Shown here piece after piece: positions 15,794 through 24,448 of a stretch of 64,000 nucleotides of DNA. The stretch is from assembly GCF_013283785.1 (NCBI RefSeq), contig NZ_JABCPZ010000008.1, forward strand, positions 1-64,000. The letters run 5' to 3'. Position numbers and translations under genes: made by a program. The notes under the pieces were generated by a model. That model was not told the origin of the DNA. It saw only the letters and a list, made by a program, of their open reading frames with translations, and made no database searches. Each line of letters begins with the position of its first letter. Position 1 is the first letter of the stretch. This stretch comes from Nonomuraea antri. GTDB lineage: Bacteria; Actinomycetota; Actinomycetes; Streptosporangiales; Streptosporangiaceae.

Positions 15794-18142
15794 TTAACGT
15801 CCGGAAAGTTCGTCTACGGCCGTTCTGACGTCGTCGCTGGTGATTGTGGTGAGATCGGCGGAGCTGGCCGATCCGCCGCGCGAGGCGTGCGCGGCCAGGC
15901 GCACGTCGCGGCGCATCGCCGCCCGCTCGAACAGCGAGCGCGCGAACCGGCCGTTGCCCAGGCCGTCGATCAGCCGCTCCTCGCACACCCAGGCGAACAC
16001 CTCGTCGAGGTCGCGCAGCGCCTGCTCGTCGAAGCTGTCGCCGGCGTTCTCCGCCAGCAGCACCGCGATCTGCGACAACTCGCCCGGGCTGTAGCTGGGG
16101 AAGGCGACCCGCTGGTTGAACCTGCTGGCCAGGCCCGGGTTGGTGGACAGGAACGCGTCCATCTCGCGCTCGTAGCCGGCCAGCACGATGACGAGCCGGT
16201 CGCGGTCGTCCTCGGCCCGCTTGAGCAGGGTCTGCACGGCCTCGGCGCCGAACGCGTCGCCGCCGGAGTAGCCGGGGTTGACCAGGCTGTAGGCCTCGTC
16301 GATGAACAGCACGCCGCCCAGCGCCCGGTCGACCAGCTCGTTCGTCTTGATCGCGGTCGCGCCGAGATGCTGGCCGACCAGGTCGGCGCGGTGCGCCTCG
16401 ACCACGTCGGGCCTGGCCAGCAGCCCGAGCGCGGCGAAGATGCGGCCCACCACCCTGGCCACCGTGGTCTTGCCGGTGCCCGGCGGGCCGACGAACACGA
16501 AGTGCCGCATCTGCTGCGGCGTGGGCAGGCCGCGCTCCTGCCGCATGCGCGCCACCTGGAGCTGCGCCGCGATCGCGTGGACCTGCCGCTTGACCGGGGC
16601 GAGGCCGGCCATCCTGTCGAGGTCGGCCAGCGCCTCCTCCAGCGTGGGCGTGGCAACGTAGCCGCGAAAGCGCGCGGTCAGCTCGTCGAAGGCCTTGGTC
16701 ACGTCGGCGGTGGTGGTGGTGACCAGGTCCTGCGTGGTCGGCGTGCCGCCCGCGCCCACCACCCGCACGTCGCGGGCCTGCGCGGCGGCCTCGACCAGGC
16801 TGCGCGCGAACCTGGCGTTGCCCAGTTCGTCGACCAGGCCGCGGCGCTGGACGTCGTCGAACCTGCTCAGCAGCACCTGCTTGGTCTCGGCGGCCATGAT
16901 GTCGCCCCTGCGCCGCTGCAGCAGCTCGGTGACCTCGACCAGCTCGGCGGGCGAGTAGCCGGGGAACCGCACCCGGGTGGCGAACCTGCTGGCCAGGCCC
17001 GGGTTGCTGGACAGGAACGCGCTCATCTCCTGCTCGTAGCCGGCCAGGATGATGATCACCCGGTCGCGGTCGTCCTCAGCCCGCTTGAGCAGGGTCTGCA
17101 CAGCCTCGGCGCCGAACCTGTCGGGCTGGCCGTCGGAGGAGTTCATCAGCCCGTATGCCTCGTCGATGAACAGCACGCCGCCCAGCGCCCGGTCGACCAG
17201 CTCGTTCGTCTTGATCGCGGTCGCGCCCAGGAACTCGCCGACCAGGTCGGCCCGCTGCGCCTCCACCACGTACGGGGTGTCGAGCAGGCCGAACGCGTAG
17301 AAGATCTTGGCGACCGCCCTGGCCACGCTGGTCTTGCCGGTGCCCGGCGGGCCGACGAAGACGAAGTGCCTGGTGGGCCGGTCGGTGGTGTAGCCGGCCT
17401 CGGCCCGCAGCCTGGAGGCCTCGATGGAGGCGGCGATCGAGCGCACCTGCTCCTTGACCGGCGCCAGGCCGACCATGCTCTCCAGCTCGCTGAGCGCCTC
17501 CTCGACGGAGATCTGCGGCAGCGCGCCCTGCTTGTCGGCGGGCGACTCGGGCCTGCCCTCGCGCCCCCTGACCCTGACCTGCTCCTCGGCGGTGGTCTCC
17601 GCCTTGGCCTTGCGTGCCAGCAGGAACCGGTAGACCAGCACGGCGCCGGCCGTCAGGTACGCCCCCCAGACCGCGGCCCCCACCCCGATCAGCGAGAGCG
17701 CGGCGGCCAGCAGGCCCGCGGGGGTCAGCGCGGACAGCGTGGTCACCCAGGGCGCCACCCAGCGGATGAGATGCGCGCCCGCGGCGACGGGCAGGGCCAG
17801 CGCGACCATCAGGTGCAGGCCGTTGGACCCGGCGGGGAAGAGCCCGGAGAACAGCACCAGCGCCAGCGCCACCCAGGCCACCACCACCAGCGCGGTCGCC
17901 GCCGCCCGCGGATAACGCATGGTCAGCGCGACGAAGCCGAGCAGCGCGACGGTGAGCGGGAAGGTCGCGCTCAGGTCCCAGCCGAGCATGGCCGCCGCGG
18001 CCATGACGGCGACCAGCACGACGACGTAGAGCACCCGGCGCACGGCGGCGGGAATGTGGAAGTACCGCTCCCGCACCTGCTCGAACAGATCCCGCGCCGC
18101 GGCCCGCCCCGCGGCCTGGGCCCTGCCGGACTCACGCATCAC
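15794..18142 (-). CDS. Membrane-anchored tandem CbxX/CfxQ-type AAA+ ATPase
   Basis: 782 residues. About six hydrophobic segments fill residues 40-175, followed by a short charged linker and two consecutive CbxX/CfxQ AAA+ modules that are clearly duplicates. Module 1: Walker A GPPGTGKTS near 262-270, Walker B GGVLFIDEAYGL near 322. Module 2: Walker A GPPGTGKTT near 551, Walker B GGVLFIDEAYSL near 614. Both keep FGAEAVQTLLKRAEDDRDR and the arginine of NPGLASRF, so both should be active ATPases. The family includes Rubisco activase CbbX and the EccA ATPase of type VII secretion, but no Rubisco or ESX gene lies nearby. It is probably a membrane remodelling or chaperone machine; the client is unknown. 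It follows the dehalogenase and TPR genes on the same strand. Confidence 0.85.
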   Translation of the reverse strand: MMRESGRAQAAGRAAARDLFEQVRERYFHIPAAVRRVLYVVVLVAVMAAAAMLGWDLSATFPLTVALLGFVALTMRYPRAAATALVVVAWVALALVLFSGLFPAGSNGLHLMVALALPVAAGAHLIRWVAPWVTTLSALTPAGLLAAALSLIGVGAAVWGAYLTAGAVLVYRFLLARKAKAETTAEEQVRVRGREGRPESPADKQGALPQISVEEALSELESMVGLAPVKEQVRSIAASIEASRLRAEAGYTTDRPTRHFVFVGPPGTGKTSVARAVAKIFYAFGLLDTPYVVEAQRADLVGEFLGATAIKTNELVDRALGGVLFIDEAYGLMNSSDGQPDRFGAEAVQTLLKRAEDDRDRVIIILAGYEQEMSAFLSSNPGLASRFATRVRFPGYSPAELVEVTELLQRRRGDIMAAETKQVLLSRFDDVQRRGLVDELGNARFARSLVEAAAQARDVRVVGAGGTPTTQDLVTTTTADVTKAFDELTARFRGYVATPTLEEALADLDRMAGLAPVKRQVHAIAAQLQVARMRQERGLPTPQQMRHFVFVGPPGTGKTTVARVVGRIFAALGLLARPDVVEAHRADLVGQHLGATAIKTNELVDRALGGVLFIDEAYSLVNPGYSGGDAFGAEAVQTLLKRAEDDRDRLVIVLAGYEREMDAFLSTNPGLASRFNQRVAFPSYSPGELSQIAVLLAENAGDSFDEQALRDLDEVFAWVCEERLIDGLGNGRFARSLFERAAMRRDVRLAAHASRGGSASSADLTTITSDDVRTAVDELSGR

Positions 18143-18203
18143 GCCTCCCCGGTCCGCCCCTGGTTATACCGCACCGGACCGACGATTGGGCGGCCCTGAC
18201 ACG

Positions 18204-19100
18204 CTAGGTGGAGGTCACGAAAGCGGAGATTTGCCGCCCGAGTTCGGGCCCGGCGTCCTCCTGGAGGAAATGACCGGCTCCGGCGATCGTCGGGTGCTCG
18301 CGTCCGGCGGCCCCGGCCATCGTCCTGATCAGGATCGGCGCCATGCCGCCCGTGATGGGGTCACCGTCGGAGAACGCCACCAGGAACGGCCGCTCCAGCG
18401 TGGTGAGGATCTGCCAGGCAGCGCGGTTGGCCGGCGCGGCGGGATCGTCCGGGTCGGTCGGGACGAGTCCCGGCATCGCGCGCGGTCCCGCCTTGTACGA
18501 CTCGTCGGGGAACGGGGCGTCGTAGGCGGCCAGCACCTCCTTCGGCAGCTCGCGCCGGCAGCCGGCCTGGACCAGCCGCGCGACGTCCAGCACCGGCGCG
18601 GTGCGCACGGCCTGCCTGAAGCGGTGCCACACCTCCGGCATGGGAATGTCACCCGTGGGCAACCCCGTGTTGGCCGCCACGATCCTGGCCACGCGCTCCG
18701 GGTGCTCGGCGGCGACGCGCAGGCCGATCAGCCCGCCCCAGTCCTGGCCGACGACGGTGACGCCGGTCAGTCCGAGCGCGTCGAACAGCAGCGCCCTGGT
18801 CCACTCGACGTGCCTGGCGTAGGTGTGCCCGGCCGGGTCGACCGGCTTGTCGGAGCGGCCGAACCCGATCAGGTCGGGCGCGATCGCGCGCAGCCCGGCC
18901 GCGGCCAGTTCGGGCATGACGTGCCGGTACAGGAACGACCAGCTCGGCTCGCCGTGCAGCAGCACGACGGGCTCGCCGCCGGCCGGGCCGGTCTCGACGT
19001 ACGCCATGCGCAGGCCGTCGCCCACCTCGGCGTGGCGCGGCTCGTACGGGAAGTCGGGCAGGGCGGCGAAGCGTTCTTCGGGGGTGCGCAGGGCCTCCAT
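18204..19100 (-). CDS. Haloalkane dehalogenase-type alpha/beta hydrolase
   Basis: 298 residues, the normal length for haloalkane dehalogenases. The nucleophile elbow VGQDWGG carries Asp120 in place of serine. HGEPSWSFLYR supplies the oxyanion hole with a Trp after the Asp that can hold the halide, FSDGDPIT gives an acid near Asp247, and GAGHFLQED gives His277. The expected reaction is hydrolysis of a carbon-halogen bond to an alcohol through an aspartyl ester; natural substrates of soil-actinomycete members are mostly unknown. The start ATG overlaps a 15-bp dyad TAGAA-N5-TTCTA with no room for a ribosome site, which points to a leaderless transcript or a tightly placed operator. The same layout occurs at 37273. 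Confidence 0.88.
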   Translation of the reverse strand: MEALRTPEERFAALPDFPYEPRHAEVGDGLRMAYVETGPAGGEPVVLLHGEPSWSFLYRHVMPELAAAGLRAIAPDLIGFGRSDKPVDPAGHTYARHVEWTRALLFDALGLTGVTVVGQDWGGLIGLRVAAEHPERVARIVAANTGLPTGDIPMPEVWHRFRQAVRTAPVLDVARLVQAGCRRELPKEVLAAYDAPFPDESYKAGPRAMPGLVPTDPDDPAAPANRAAWQILTTLERPFLVAFSDGDPITGGMAPILIRTMAGAAGREHPTIAGAGHFLQEDAGPELGRQISAFVTST

Positions 19101-19114
19101 AGAACAAAATTCTA
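19100..19114 (-). promoter_or_regulatory. TAGAA-N5-TTCTA dyad touching the dehalogenase start codon
   Basis: On the minus strand TAGAATTTTGTTCTA ends on the A of the ATG. TAGAAT (19109-19114) can serve as a -10 element with transcription starting at or beside the ATG, and the whole 15 bp is a symmetric operator candidate of the TetR-site type. The identical design at 37273-37287 makes chance unlikely. Confidence 0.6.
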
Positions 19115-19115
19115 A

Positions 19116-20846
19116 CTACCGGCGCTGGTGTCGGCCAGGGAACTCCCCGACGAGCACGTGCTTGGGCGTGACCCGCAGGACGTCGGAGTCCGCCTGCGCC
19201 ACGCCGCGCACCTCCACCCAGAACCGCCGCTGCAGCGGGTCGGCGGCGAAGACCGCCACGCGCGGGTCGGATTCGATGGCCGCCCAGGCCGCCGGCTCGG
19301 CGATCAGCCGCAGCTCGCCCGCCGCCGTGACCGAGGCCACCGCGCCCACCACGCGCGGGCCGAGCGGGTCGTCGTAGGACAACACGATGCTCCTGGCGTA
19401 CGCGAACGCCTGGCGCACCTCGGGATCGAGCGCCACCGACGGCGCGCCGCCGACCGGCAGGTCGCACATGATCAGCGACGCCCGCCAGGGCCCGGGGCCG
19501 CCGCGCCACCAGGCCAGGGCGGCGCGCAGCACGAACACCGCCGCCACCGCGCCCAGCGCGCCCAGCCCGATCCGCCACCCCCACACCTGCCCGAGCACCC
19601 CGCCGACCGCGCAGGCCGGCGCGGCCACCACTAGCAGCCAGATCGCCACGCGCAGCCACGCGTCCCCCCGGTGCCGCACCCGGCGGTAACAACGCAGCAG
19701 CGGGTACGGCGCCACCACCGCCACCAGCGCCGCCCGCGGCTCCATCACCAGCGCCCCGCCCAGCAGCGGCACCAGCACCGACCAGGTACGCCCGAGCACG
19801 ATCCACAACGTCACCCCGGCGTTCCTGCGCGCGCTGCGCTCGGACCCGGCCCGGACGAACTCGGCCAGCGCGCGCACCGGCCTGCCACGCCACGCGTCGG
19901 CCAATGCGCGCACGGCCGCCAGCACCGGCCAGCCCAGCACCACGATCCCGGCCAGCCCCGCCCAGACCGGGTCGAACGACGCAGGCAGCACCGGCACCGC
20001 GGCCAGCAGCAGCCACGCCGCGAACGCCGGGACCGACATCGCCGCCGACACCACGGCCGTGCCCAGCCACGGGTCGCGGCCGAGCATGGCGGGCACGTAC
20101 GGCCAGATCCCCACCCTGCGGGCCTGCCTGATCGTGATCACCGCCACCAGGGCCAGCACGACCAGGCCGCCTGCCTCCGCCTGCCTGCCCCAGTCCAGCC
20201 GGAGCGCGGCCGCCGCGATCGCCAGCGTGGCCACCGCCAGCAGCAGGCGTACCTGGCGCGACCACACCTCCAGCGCCCGCCTGGCCCGGCCGGTCTCGCG
20301 CGGGTCCAGCGGCCAGGCGGGGTCGTGGTGCGGCCGCGGCCGCTGCCAGCGCAGCAGGGCGAGACCCAGGTTCACCCGGGCCTGCGCGTGCTCGGGCCGC
20401 CGGTCGAGGACGGCCAGGTAGGAACGTTCCGCCCCGGCGTGGTCGCCGCCGAGCAGCGCCAGGTCTCCCAGCATGACCTGCGGGTCGGGCTCCTCGGGCG
20501 CGAAGCGGTGCGCGTGCTCGGCGTGCGCCACGGCCTCGCTCCAGCGGCCCGGCGCCCGGCGCAGCACCGCGGCCAGGCGCAGCCGGGCCGACCAGGAGCC
20601 GCGCGACAGCCGGACGGCCTGCTCGGCCGGTGGGGTCGCGTCGGCGTCGCGGCCCAGGCGCTCGTGGGCCAGGCTGATCAGCCGGTGCGCCCACTCGTTG
20701 GCGGGATCGAGGTCCGCGGCCCGGCGCGCGGCACGCAGCGCCGACTCGGGACGGCCCGCGTCGAGCCTGGCCAGCGCCTCGGCACACCACTCACGCGGGG
20801 ACCGATCAGGTATGTCGCCCTTTTCATCACTTTCATCGGTCCCCAC
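19116..20846 (-). CDS. TPR - multi-pass membrane - split-barrel-like fusion protein
   Basis: 576 residues in three parts. Residues about 18-155 are tetratricopeptide repeats (ALRAARRAADLDPANEWAH, LAVLDRRPEHAQARVNLGLA). Residues about 195-440 hold some eight hydrophobic segments. The C-terminal ~110 residues (from about 465: RVVGAVASVTAAGELRLIAE, WAAIESDPRVAVFAADP, FWVEVRGVAQADSDVL) look like a pyridoxamine-oxidase-type split barrel that commonly binds flavin or F420. TPRs suggest a protein partner; the barrel suggests a redox or cofactor role at the inner face of the membrane. Start is GTG at 20846 with GGAG upstream. It ends 16 bases before the dehalogenase start and may share a locus function with it and the AAA+ gene. 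Barrel assignment is an inference from pattern. Confidence 0.65.
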   Translation of the reverse strand: MGTDESDEKGDIPDRSPREWCAEALARLDAGRPESALRAARRAADLDPANEWAHRLISLAHERLGRDADATPPAEQAVRLSRGSWSARLRLAAVLRRAPGRWSEAVAHAEHAHRFAPEEPDPQVMLGDLALLGGDHAGAERSYLAVLDRRPEHAQARVNLGLALLRWQRPRPHHDPAWPLDPRETGRARRALEVWSRQVRLLLAVATLAIAAAALRLDWGRQAEAGGLVVLALVAVITIRQARRVGIWPYVPAMLGRDPWLGTAVVSAAMSVPAFAAWLLLAAVPVLPASFDPVWAGLAGIVVLGWPVLAAVRALADAWRGRPVRALAEFVRAGSERSARRNAGVTLWIVLGRTWSVLVPLLGGALVMEPRAALVAVVAPYPLLRCYRRVRHRGDAWLRVAIWLLVVAAPACAVGGVLGQVWGWRIGLGALGAVAAVFVLRAALAWWRGGPGPWRASLIMCDLPVGGAPSVALDPEVRQAFAYARSIVLSYDDPLGPRVVGAVASVTAAGELRLIAEPAAWAAIESDPRVAVFAADPLQRRFWVEVRGVAQADSDVLRVTPKHVLVGEFPGRHQRR

Positions 20847-20900
20847 GGCTCCATGATCGGTTGGCTACGCGATGTTGGATAGATGACGACATATGGCTGT

Positions 20901-20912
20901 ATCTCTCTAGAG
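20901..20912. promoter_or_regulatory. CTCTCTAGAGAG palindrome between divergent genes
   Basis: A perfect 12-bp palindrome in the 183-bp gap between the TPR/membrane gene (minus) and the MFS exporter (plus). It lies about 55 bases from the former start and 118 from the latter. It may be an operator for one or both; no regulator gene is adjacent. Confidence 0.3.
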
Positions 20913-21029
20913 AGGTGAGCGGCAGCCGTGGATCATCCGATACCGCTATCCCGGGCGGGGGAGATGGCCTAACCTGTCACGCACCAGCACGTGCGGGCCT
21001 CGCGAACGGATCGGCCTGCAAGGAGGGCC

Positions 21030-22640
21030 ATGACCGTCACCCAGGCCGCACCCGTCATACGGCGTGCCGAGCGGCGGCATCAGGACAAGCGCTGGTCCAT
21101 CCTGGTGCTGCTGTGCGTCAGCCTGTTGCTGATCACGGTCGACGCCACGGTCCTGCACATCGCGGTCCCCGCGCTCACCGCGGCGCTGGAGCCGTCCGCG
21201 GTGCAACTGCTGTGGATCATCGACGTCTACTCGCTCGTCGTCGCCCCGCTGCTGATCATGTTCGGCACGCTCGGCGACAGGTACGGCAGGAAACGTCTGG
21301 TCCTGTGCGGCTTCGTGCTGTTCGGCGTGGCCTCGGCCGCGGCCGCGTTCGCCCCGACGCCGCTGACGCTCATCCTGGCCAGGGCGCTGCTCGGCGTCGG
21401 CGGCGCCATGATCATGCCGGCCACGCTCTCTCTGATCAGGCAGGTCTTCACCGACCGGCGCGAACGGGCCATCGCGCTCGGCGTCTGGAGCGCGGTCGCC
21501 GCGGCCGGCGCGGCGGTCGGGCCGCTCGTCGGCGGCGTGCTCGTCGGCCTGTGGTGGGGCTCGGTCTTCCTGATCAACGTGCCGATCCTGCTCGTCCTCC
21601 TGCCCGCCGCGGTCCGGCTGCTGCCGGAGTCGCCCAGCCGCAGCGACACGGGCCTTGAAAGCGACATGGGCCTTAAAAAGGCGGGCCGCGGGGACGTGGG
21701 CCTCAAGGACGTGGGCCGCAGGGAGGTGGGCCGTTGGGACCGGCCGAGCGCGGCGCTGTCCGTGCTGGGCCTGCTGGCGCTGGCGTTCGGGCTGAAGGAG
21801 GCGGGCTCGGGCAGCCTGATGCCGTTCCCCGCCGCCGTGCTGGTGTTCCTGGCCGGGGCGGGGCTGCTGGTGTTGTTCGTCCGGCGGCAGACCAGGCTCG
21901 CCGCGCCGCTGCTGGAGGTCGGGCTGTTCCGGCGGCGCGAGTTCGCCACCGGCGTGGCCGGGGTGCTGCTCGGCGTGTTCGCGCTGGTCGGGCTGCAGCT
22001 CATGCTGGCGCAGTACCTGCAGCTCGTGCTCGGCGACAGCCCGCTGCGTGCCGCGATCAGGATGTTGCCGCTGGTCGTCTCGGCCGTGGCCGGCGGGCTC
22101 GCGGCGGCGCACATCCTGGCCAGGATCGGCATGCGGGCCACCATGAGCGGCGGGCTCGGGCTCGTCGCGCTGTCGCTCACCCCCACGCTCACCTGGGGCG
22201 TCGAGGGCCATCCCGTGCTGCTGGCGATCTGTTTCGTGGGCATCGGGTTCGGCGTGCAGGTGGCGTTGCTGGCCGCGTCCGACACGATCATGTCCTCCGC
22301 GCCAGAGGCGCAGGCGGGCGGGGCGGCGGCGATCGAGGAGACGGCCTACGAGCTGGGCGCGGGCCTGGGCGTCGCGGTGCTCGGCACGATCACCACGATC
22401 GTGTACGCGCCCGCGCTGCGTGCCGTCCCCGGCGTGTCCGAGGCCTCCATGGAGGAGGCCAGGCAGTCCCTGGCCGGCGCCGCCCACGCCGCGCACAAGA
22501 TCGGCGGCACCACCGGCGGCGCGTTGCTCGACGCGGCCCGGTGGGCCTTCGTCAACGCCCTGCACACGACCGTGGTCGTCAGCGTCGTGCTGCTCAGCCT
22601 CACCGCCGTCGCGGTGGCCGTGCTGCTCAACCGTGATTGA
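21030..22640 (+). CDS. MFS drug exporter, DHA2 (14-helix) type
   Basis: 536 residues, about 14 membrane helices, the size and pattern of the QacA/LfrA/SmvA group that extrudes cationic or lipophilic drugs by proton antiport. Motifs: LLITVDATVLHIAVPAL in helix 1 with the membrane-embedded Asp, GDRYGRKR (motif A) after helix 2, LGVGGAMIMPATLSLI, and the motif C-like SAVAAAGAAVGPLVGGVL. ATG at 21030 follows a near-perfect AAGGAGG. The cytoplasmic loop between helices 6 and 7 (about residues 205-235) is expanded by in-frame 15-bp tandem repeats. The DoxX gene starts eight bases after the stop, so the two are cotranscribed. Confidence 0.92.
   Translation: MTVTQAAPVIRRAERRHQDKRWSILVLLCVSLLLITVDATVLHIAVPALTAALEPSAVQLLWIIDVYSLVVAPLLIMFGTLGDRYGRKRLVLCGFVLFGVASAAAAFAPTPLTLILARALLGVGGAMIMPATLSLIRQVFTDRRERAIALGVWSAVAAAGAAVGPLVGGVLVGLWWGSVFLINVPILLVLLPAAVRLLPESPSRSDTGLESDMGLKKAGRGDVGLKDVGRREVGRWDRPSAALSVLGLLALAFGLKEAGSGSLMPFPAAVLVFLAGAGLLVLFVRRQTRLAAPLLEVGLFRRREFATGVAGVLLGVFALVGLQLMLAQYLQLVLGDSPLRAAIRMLPLVVSAVAGGLAAAHILARIGMRATMSGGLGLVALSLTPTLTWGVEGHPVLLAICFVGIGFGVQVALLAASDTIMSSAPEAQAGGAAAIEETAYELGAGLGVAVLGTITTIVYAPALRAVPGVSEASMEEARQSLAGAAHAAHKIGGTTGGALLDAARWAFVNALHTTVVVSVVLLSLTAVAVAVLLNRD
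21650..21735 (+). repeat. In-frame 15-bp tandem repeats in the MFS central loop
   Basis: Degenerate units of the form GAC-RYG-GGC-CTY-AAR / GAC-GTG-GGC-CGC-AGG recur about five times, the last three exactly 15 bases apart, encoding five-residue units such as DVGLK, DVGRR and EVGRW. They lie in the loop between the two halves of the transporter, where length is tolerated. Confidence 0.7.
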
Positions 22641-22648
22641 GGTGTGCG

Positions 22649-23365
22649 ATGTCCCGTATAGGGCAGACAACTACCGTGAAAGCGGTCCTTCGTGATCTTG
22701 CTGCTTTAGTCGCCCGCATCGGGGTGGGCGGCATATTCTTCGCCAACGGTTGGACGAAGCTGGAAGACGGCCTCACGGCCACCGGGGCGGAATTTCTCAA
22801 GCAGGGTGCTCCCGCACCCGGTGCCTGGGCCACGGTCACCATGCTCACGGAACTGATCGGCGGCGCGCTGCTGATCGCCGGGCTGGCCGTCTCCACCACC
22901 GGGCTGATCTTGTTCGCCGAGGCGCTGGCGGTCTTCCTGGTCGCGCCTCCGCTCAATCCGATCACCATGAACGAACTGGTCCTGCTCGCCGCCGCGTCCC
23001 TGCTGCTCGCGGTGGTCGGGGCGGGACGGCTGTCGGTCGACCACATGGTGGTGATCCGGCGCAGGGAATCGGAGGCGGAGAACGAGTTCGCCGCCGACGC
23101 CGAGGCCGACCGGGTCATCGCCTCGCTACGCGACCCGGACAAGCCGCCACCGGCCGCCGGGCGCGCCTCGGACAAGCCCACGCAGGACGACGACGCGAGC
23201 CTGGAGGACACCGCGCCGCACGCGCGTCCGCAGGACAAGCCGGCCGCGGAGGCCAGGCGCGGCGACGGAGAGTCCGCCGCCGCGTCGGCGCCCGGTGACA
23301 CGCTCGTGGCGGGACGCAAGAAGCCGGCCTCGGGCCGCGGCCGCCGCCCTGCCTCGGACGGCTGA
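22649..23365 (+). CDS. DoxX family membrane protein with long charged tail
   Basis: 238 residues. The first ~130 form a DoxX-type four-helix membrane domain: ARIGVGGIFFANGWTKLEDG, LTELIGGALLIAGLAVS, LAVFLVAPPLNPITMNELVLLAAASLLL and VVGAGRLSVDHM. The remaining ~100 residues are charged and low in complexity (Asp, Pro, Lys, Ala), with repeated DKP motifs, and are probably disordered and cytoplasmic. DoxX proteins in actinobacteria take part in thiol/oxidative-stress responses or quinone reduction; members coupled to exporters are not well studied. GAGGTG precedes the ATG, which lies eight bases after the MFS stop. Confidence 0.85.
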   Translation: MSRIGQTTTVKAVLRDLAALVARIGVGGIFFANGWTKLEDGLTATGAEFLKQGAPAPGAWATVTMLTELIGGALLIAGLAVSTTGLILFAEALAVFLVAPPLNPITMNELVLLAAASLLLAVVGAGRLSVDHMVVIRRRESEAENEFAADAEADRVIASLRDPDKPPPAAGRASDKPTQDDDASLEDTAPHARPQDKPAAEARRGDGESAAASAPGDTLVAGRKKPASGRGRRPASDG

Positions 23366-23432
23366 CGCAGCAGGCGGGCTGCCGGCCGGCCGGGCGCTCA
23401 GGGACGGCCGGCCCGGCGGCCCGCCATCAGGG

Positions 23433-24368
23433 TCAGGAGCGCGAGCCCGCCGCGGGCACGGACTCGCGCCTCCGGCCGGCCTTCAGCGCGCCCTGCGTCA
23501 GCGCGATGGCCAGCAGGATGATCACCGCGCCGACCGGCTGGTTCCAGCTGATCGTCTCGCCCAGCACCACCACGCCGGAGACCGCGGCGAACACCGGCAG
23601 CAGGTACGTCACCGTCGAGGTGGTCGTCACCCCCGCTCTGACCTGCACCCAGTACAGCAGCAGGTACGCCAGCCCGGTCCCCAGGCCGCCCAGACCCGCC
23701 ATGCTCCACCAGACCTCGGCCGGCGCGGACAGGTCGACCAGCGGCACCCCGGCCACCAGCGTGATCACGCCGAGTTGCACGGCGCCGCTGAGCAGCTGCC
23801 CGGCCGCCAGCACCACCGGCGGCTCCGGCCGGCGCCCGGTGATGAAGCGGCCCATGTACGCGCCGCCGACGCCGTAACACATCGCCGCGCCGAAGCAGGC
23901 CAGGCTGCCGCCGAGCTGCCCGCCCGCCATCGGCTGCCAGACGCCGAGCACGACCATGACCCCGGCGAAGCCGAGCCCGAGCCCGGCCATGCGGCTCGCG
24001 GTCGGCTTCTCCGTACGCAGGAGCAGGGTGAAGGCCAGCGTGCACAGGGGCGTGGTGGCGTTCCAGATGGCGGCCACCACGGACGAGACGTACTGCTCGC
24101 CCCAGGCGAACAGGGTGAAGGGCAGCGTGGTGAGCACCACGGAGGCGAGCTGGAAGTGGCCCCACAGTCGGGGGTCGCGCGGCAGCGCCTTCCTGCCGAT
24201 GGCCAGCACGGCGAGCAGGGCCGCCGCGCCGATGACCATGCGGCCGAAGGAGACCTGGAGCGGGTGCAGCACCTCCACCGCGATCTTGATGAAGAAGAAA
24301 CTGTTGCCCCAGATGGCGGCCAGGGCGATGAAGCCCGGCAGCCATCCGGCGACGCCCTTGCTGCGCAC
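23433..24368 (-). CDS. EamA/DMT family transporter
   Basis: 311 residues with ten predicted membrane helices in two EamA repeats. Repeat 1 starts LPGFIALAAIWGNSFFFIKIA and contains TTLPFTLFAWGEQYVSSVVAAIWNATTPL; repeat 2 contains LLLYWVQVRAGVTTTSTVTYLLPVFAAVSGVVVLGE. The second-half motif LGETISWNQPVGAVIILLAI is standard. These proteins export amino acids, amines or other metabolites. Start GTG at 24368. An AT-rich dyad (24430-24445) lies upstream, between this gene and the transhydrogenase gene on the same strand. Confidence 0.9.
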   Translation of the reverse strand: MRSKGVAGWLPGFIALAAIWGNSFFFIKIAVEVLHPLQVSFGRMVIGAAALLAVLAIGRKALPRDPRLWGHFQLASVVLTTLPFTLFAWGEQYVSSVVAAIWNATTPLCTLAFTLLLRTEKPTASRMAGLGLGFAGVMVVLGVWQPMAGGQLGGSLACFGAAMCYGVGGAYMGRFITGRRPEPPVVLAAGQLLSGAVQLGVITLVAGVPLVDLSAPAEVWWSMAGLGGLGTGLAYLLLYWVQVRAGVTTTSTVTYLLPVFAAVSGVVVLGETISWNQPVGAVIILLAIALTQGALKAGRRRESVPAAGSRS

Positions 24369-24429
24369 GCCTTCGCCTCCCGCTGACTGAAACCATCGAG
24401 GAGCGTAGCGAGCGCGGCCGACCGAAACC

Positions 24430-24445
24430 TAGGGATATTTCCCTA
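24430..24445 (-). promoter_or_regulatory. TAGGGA-N4-TCCCTA dyad upstream of the EamA gene
   Basis: Perfect 6-base arms (24430-24435, 24440-24445) around TATT, in an AT-rich island about 60 bases before the EamA start and only four bases after the transhydrogenase stop. It may be an operator for the transporter or a small terminator hairpin. Confidence 0.35.
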
Positions 24446-24448
24446 TTT

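Noticed and set aside
15794..20846. Type VII (ESX) secretion locus
   Set aside because: The CbxX-type ATPase and TPRs suggested EccA, but there are no EsxA/B, EccB/C/D or mycosin genes.
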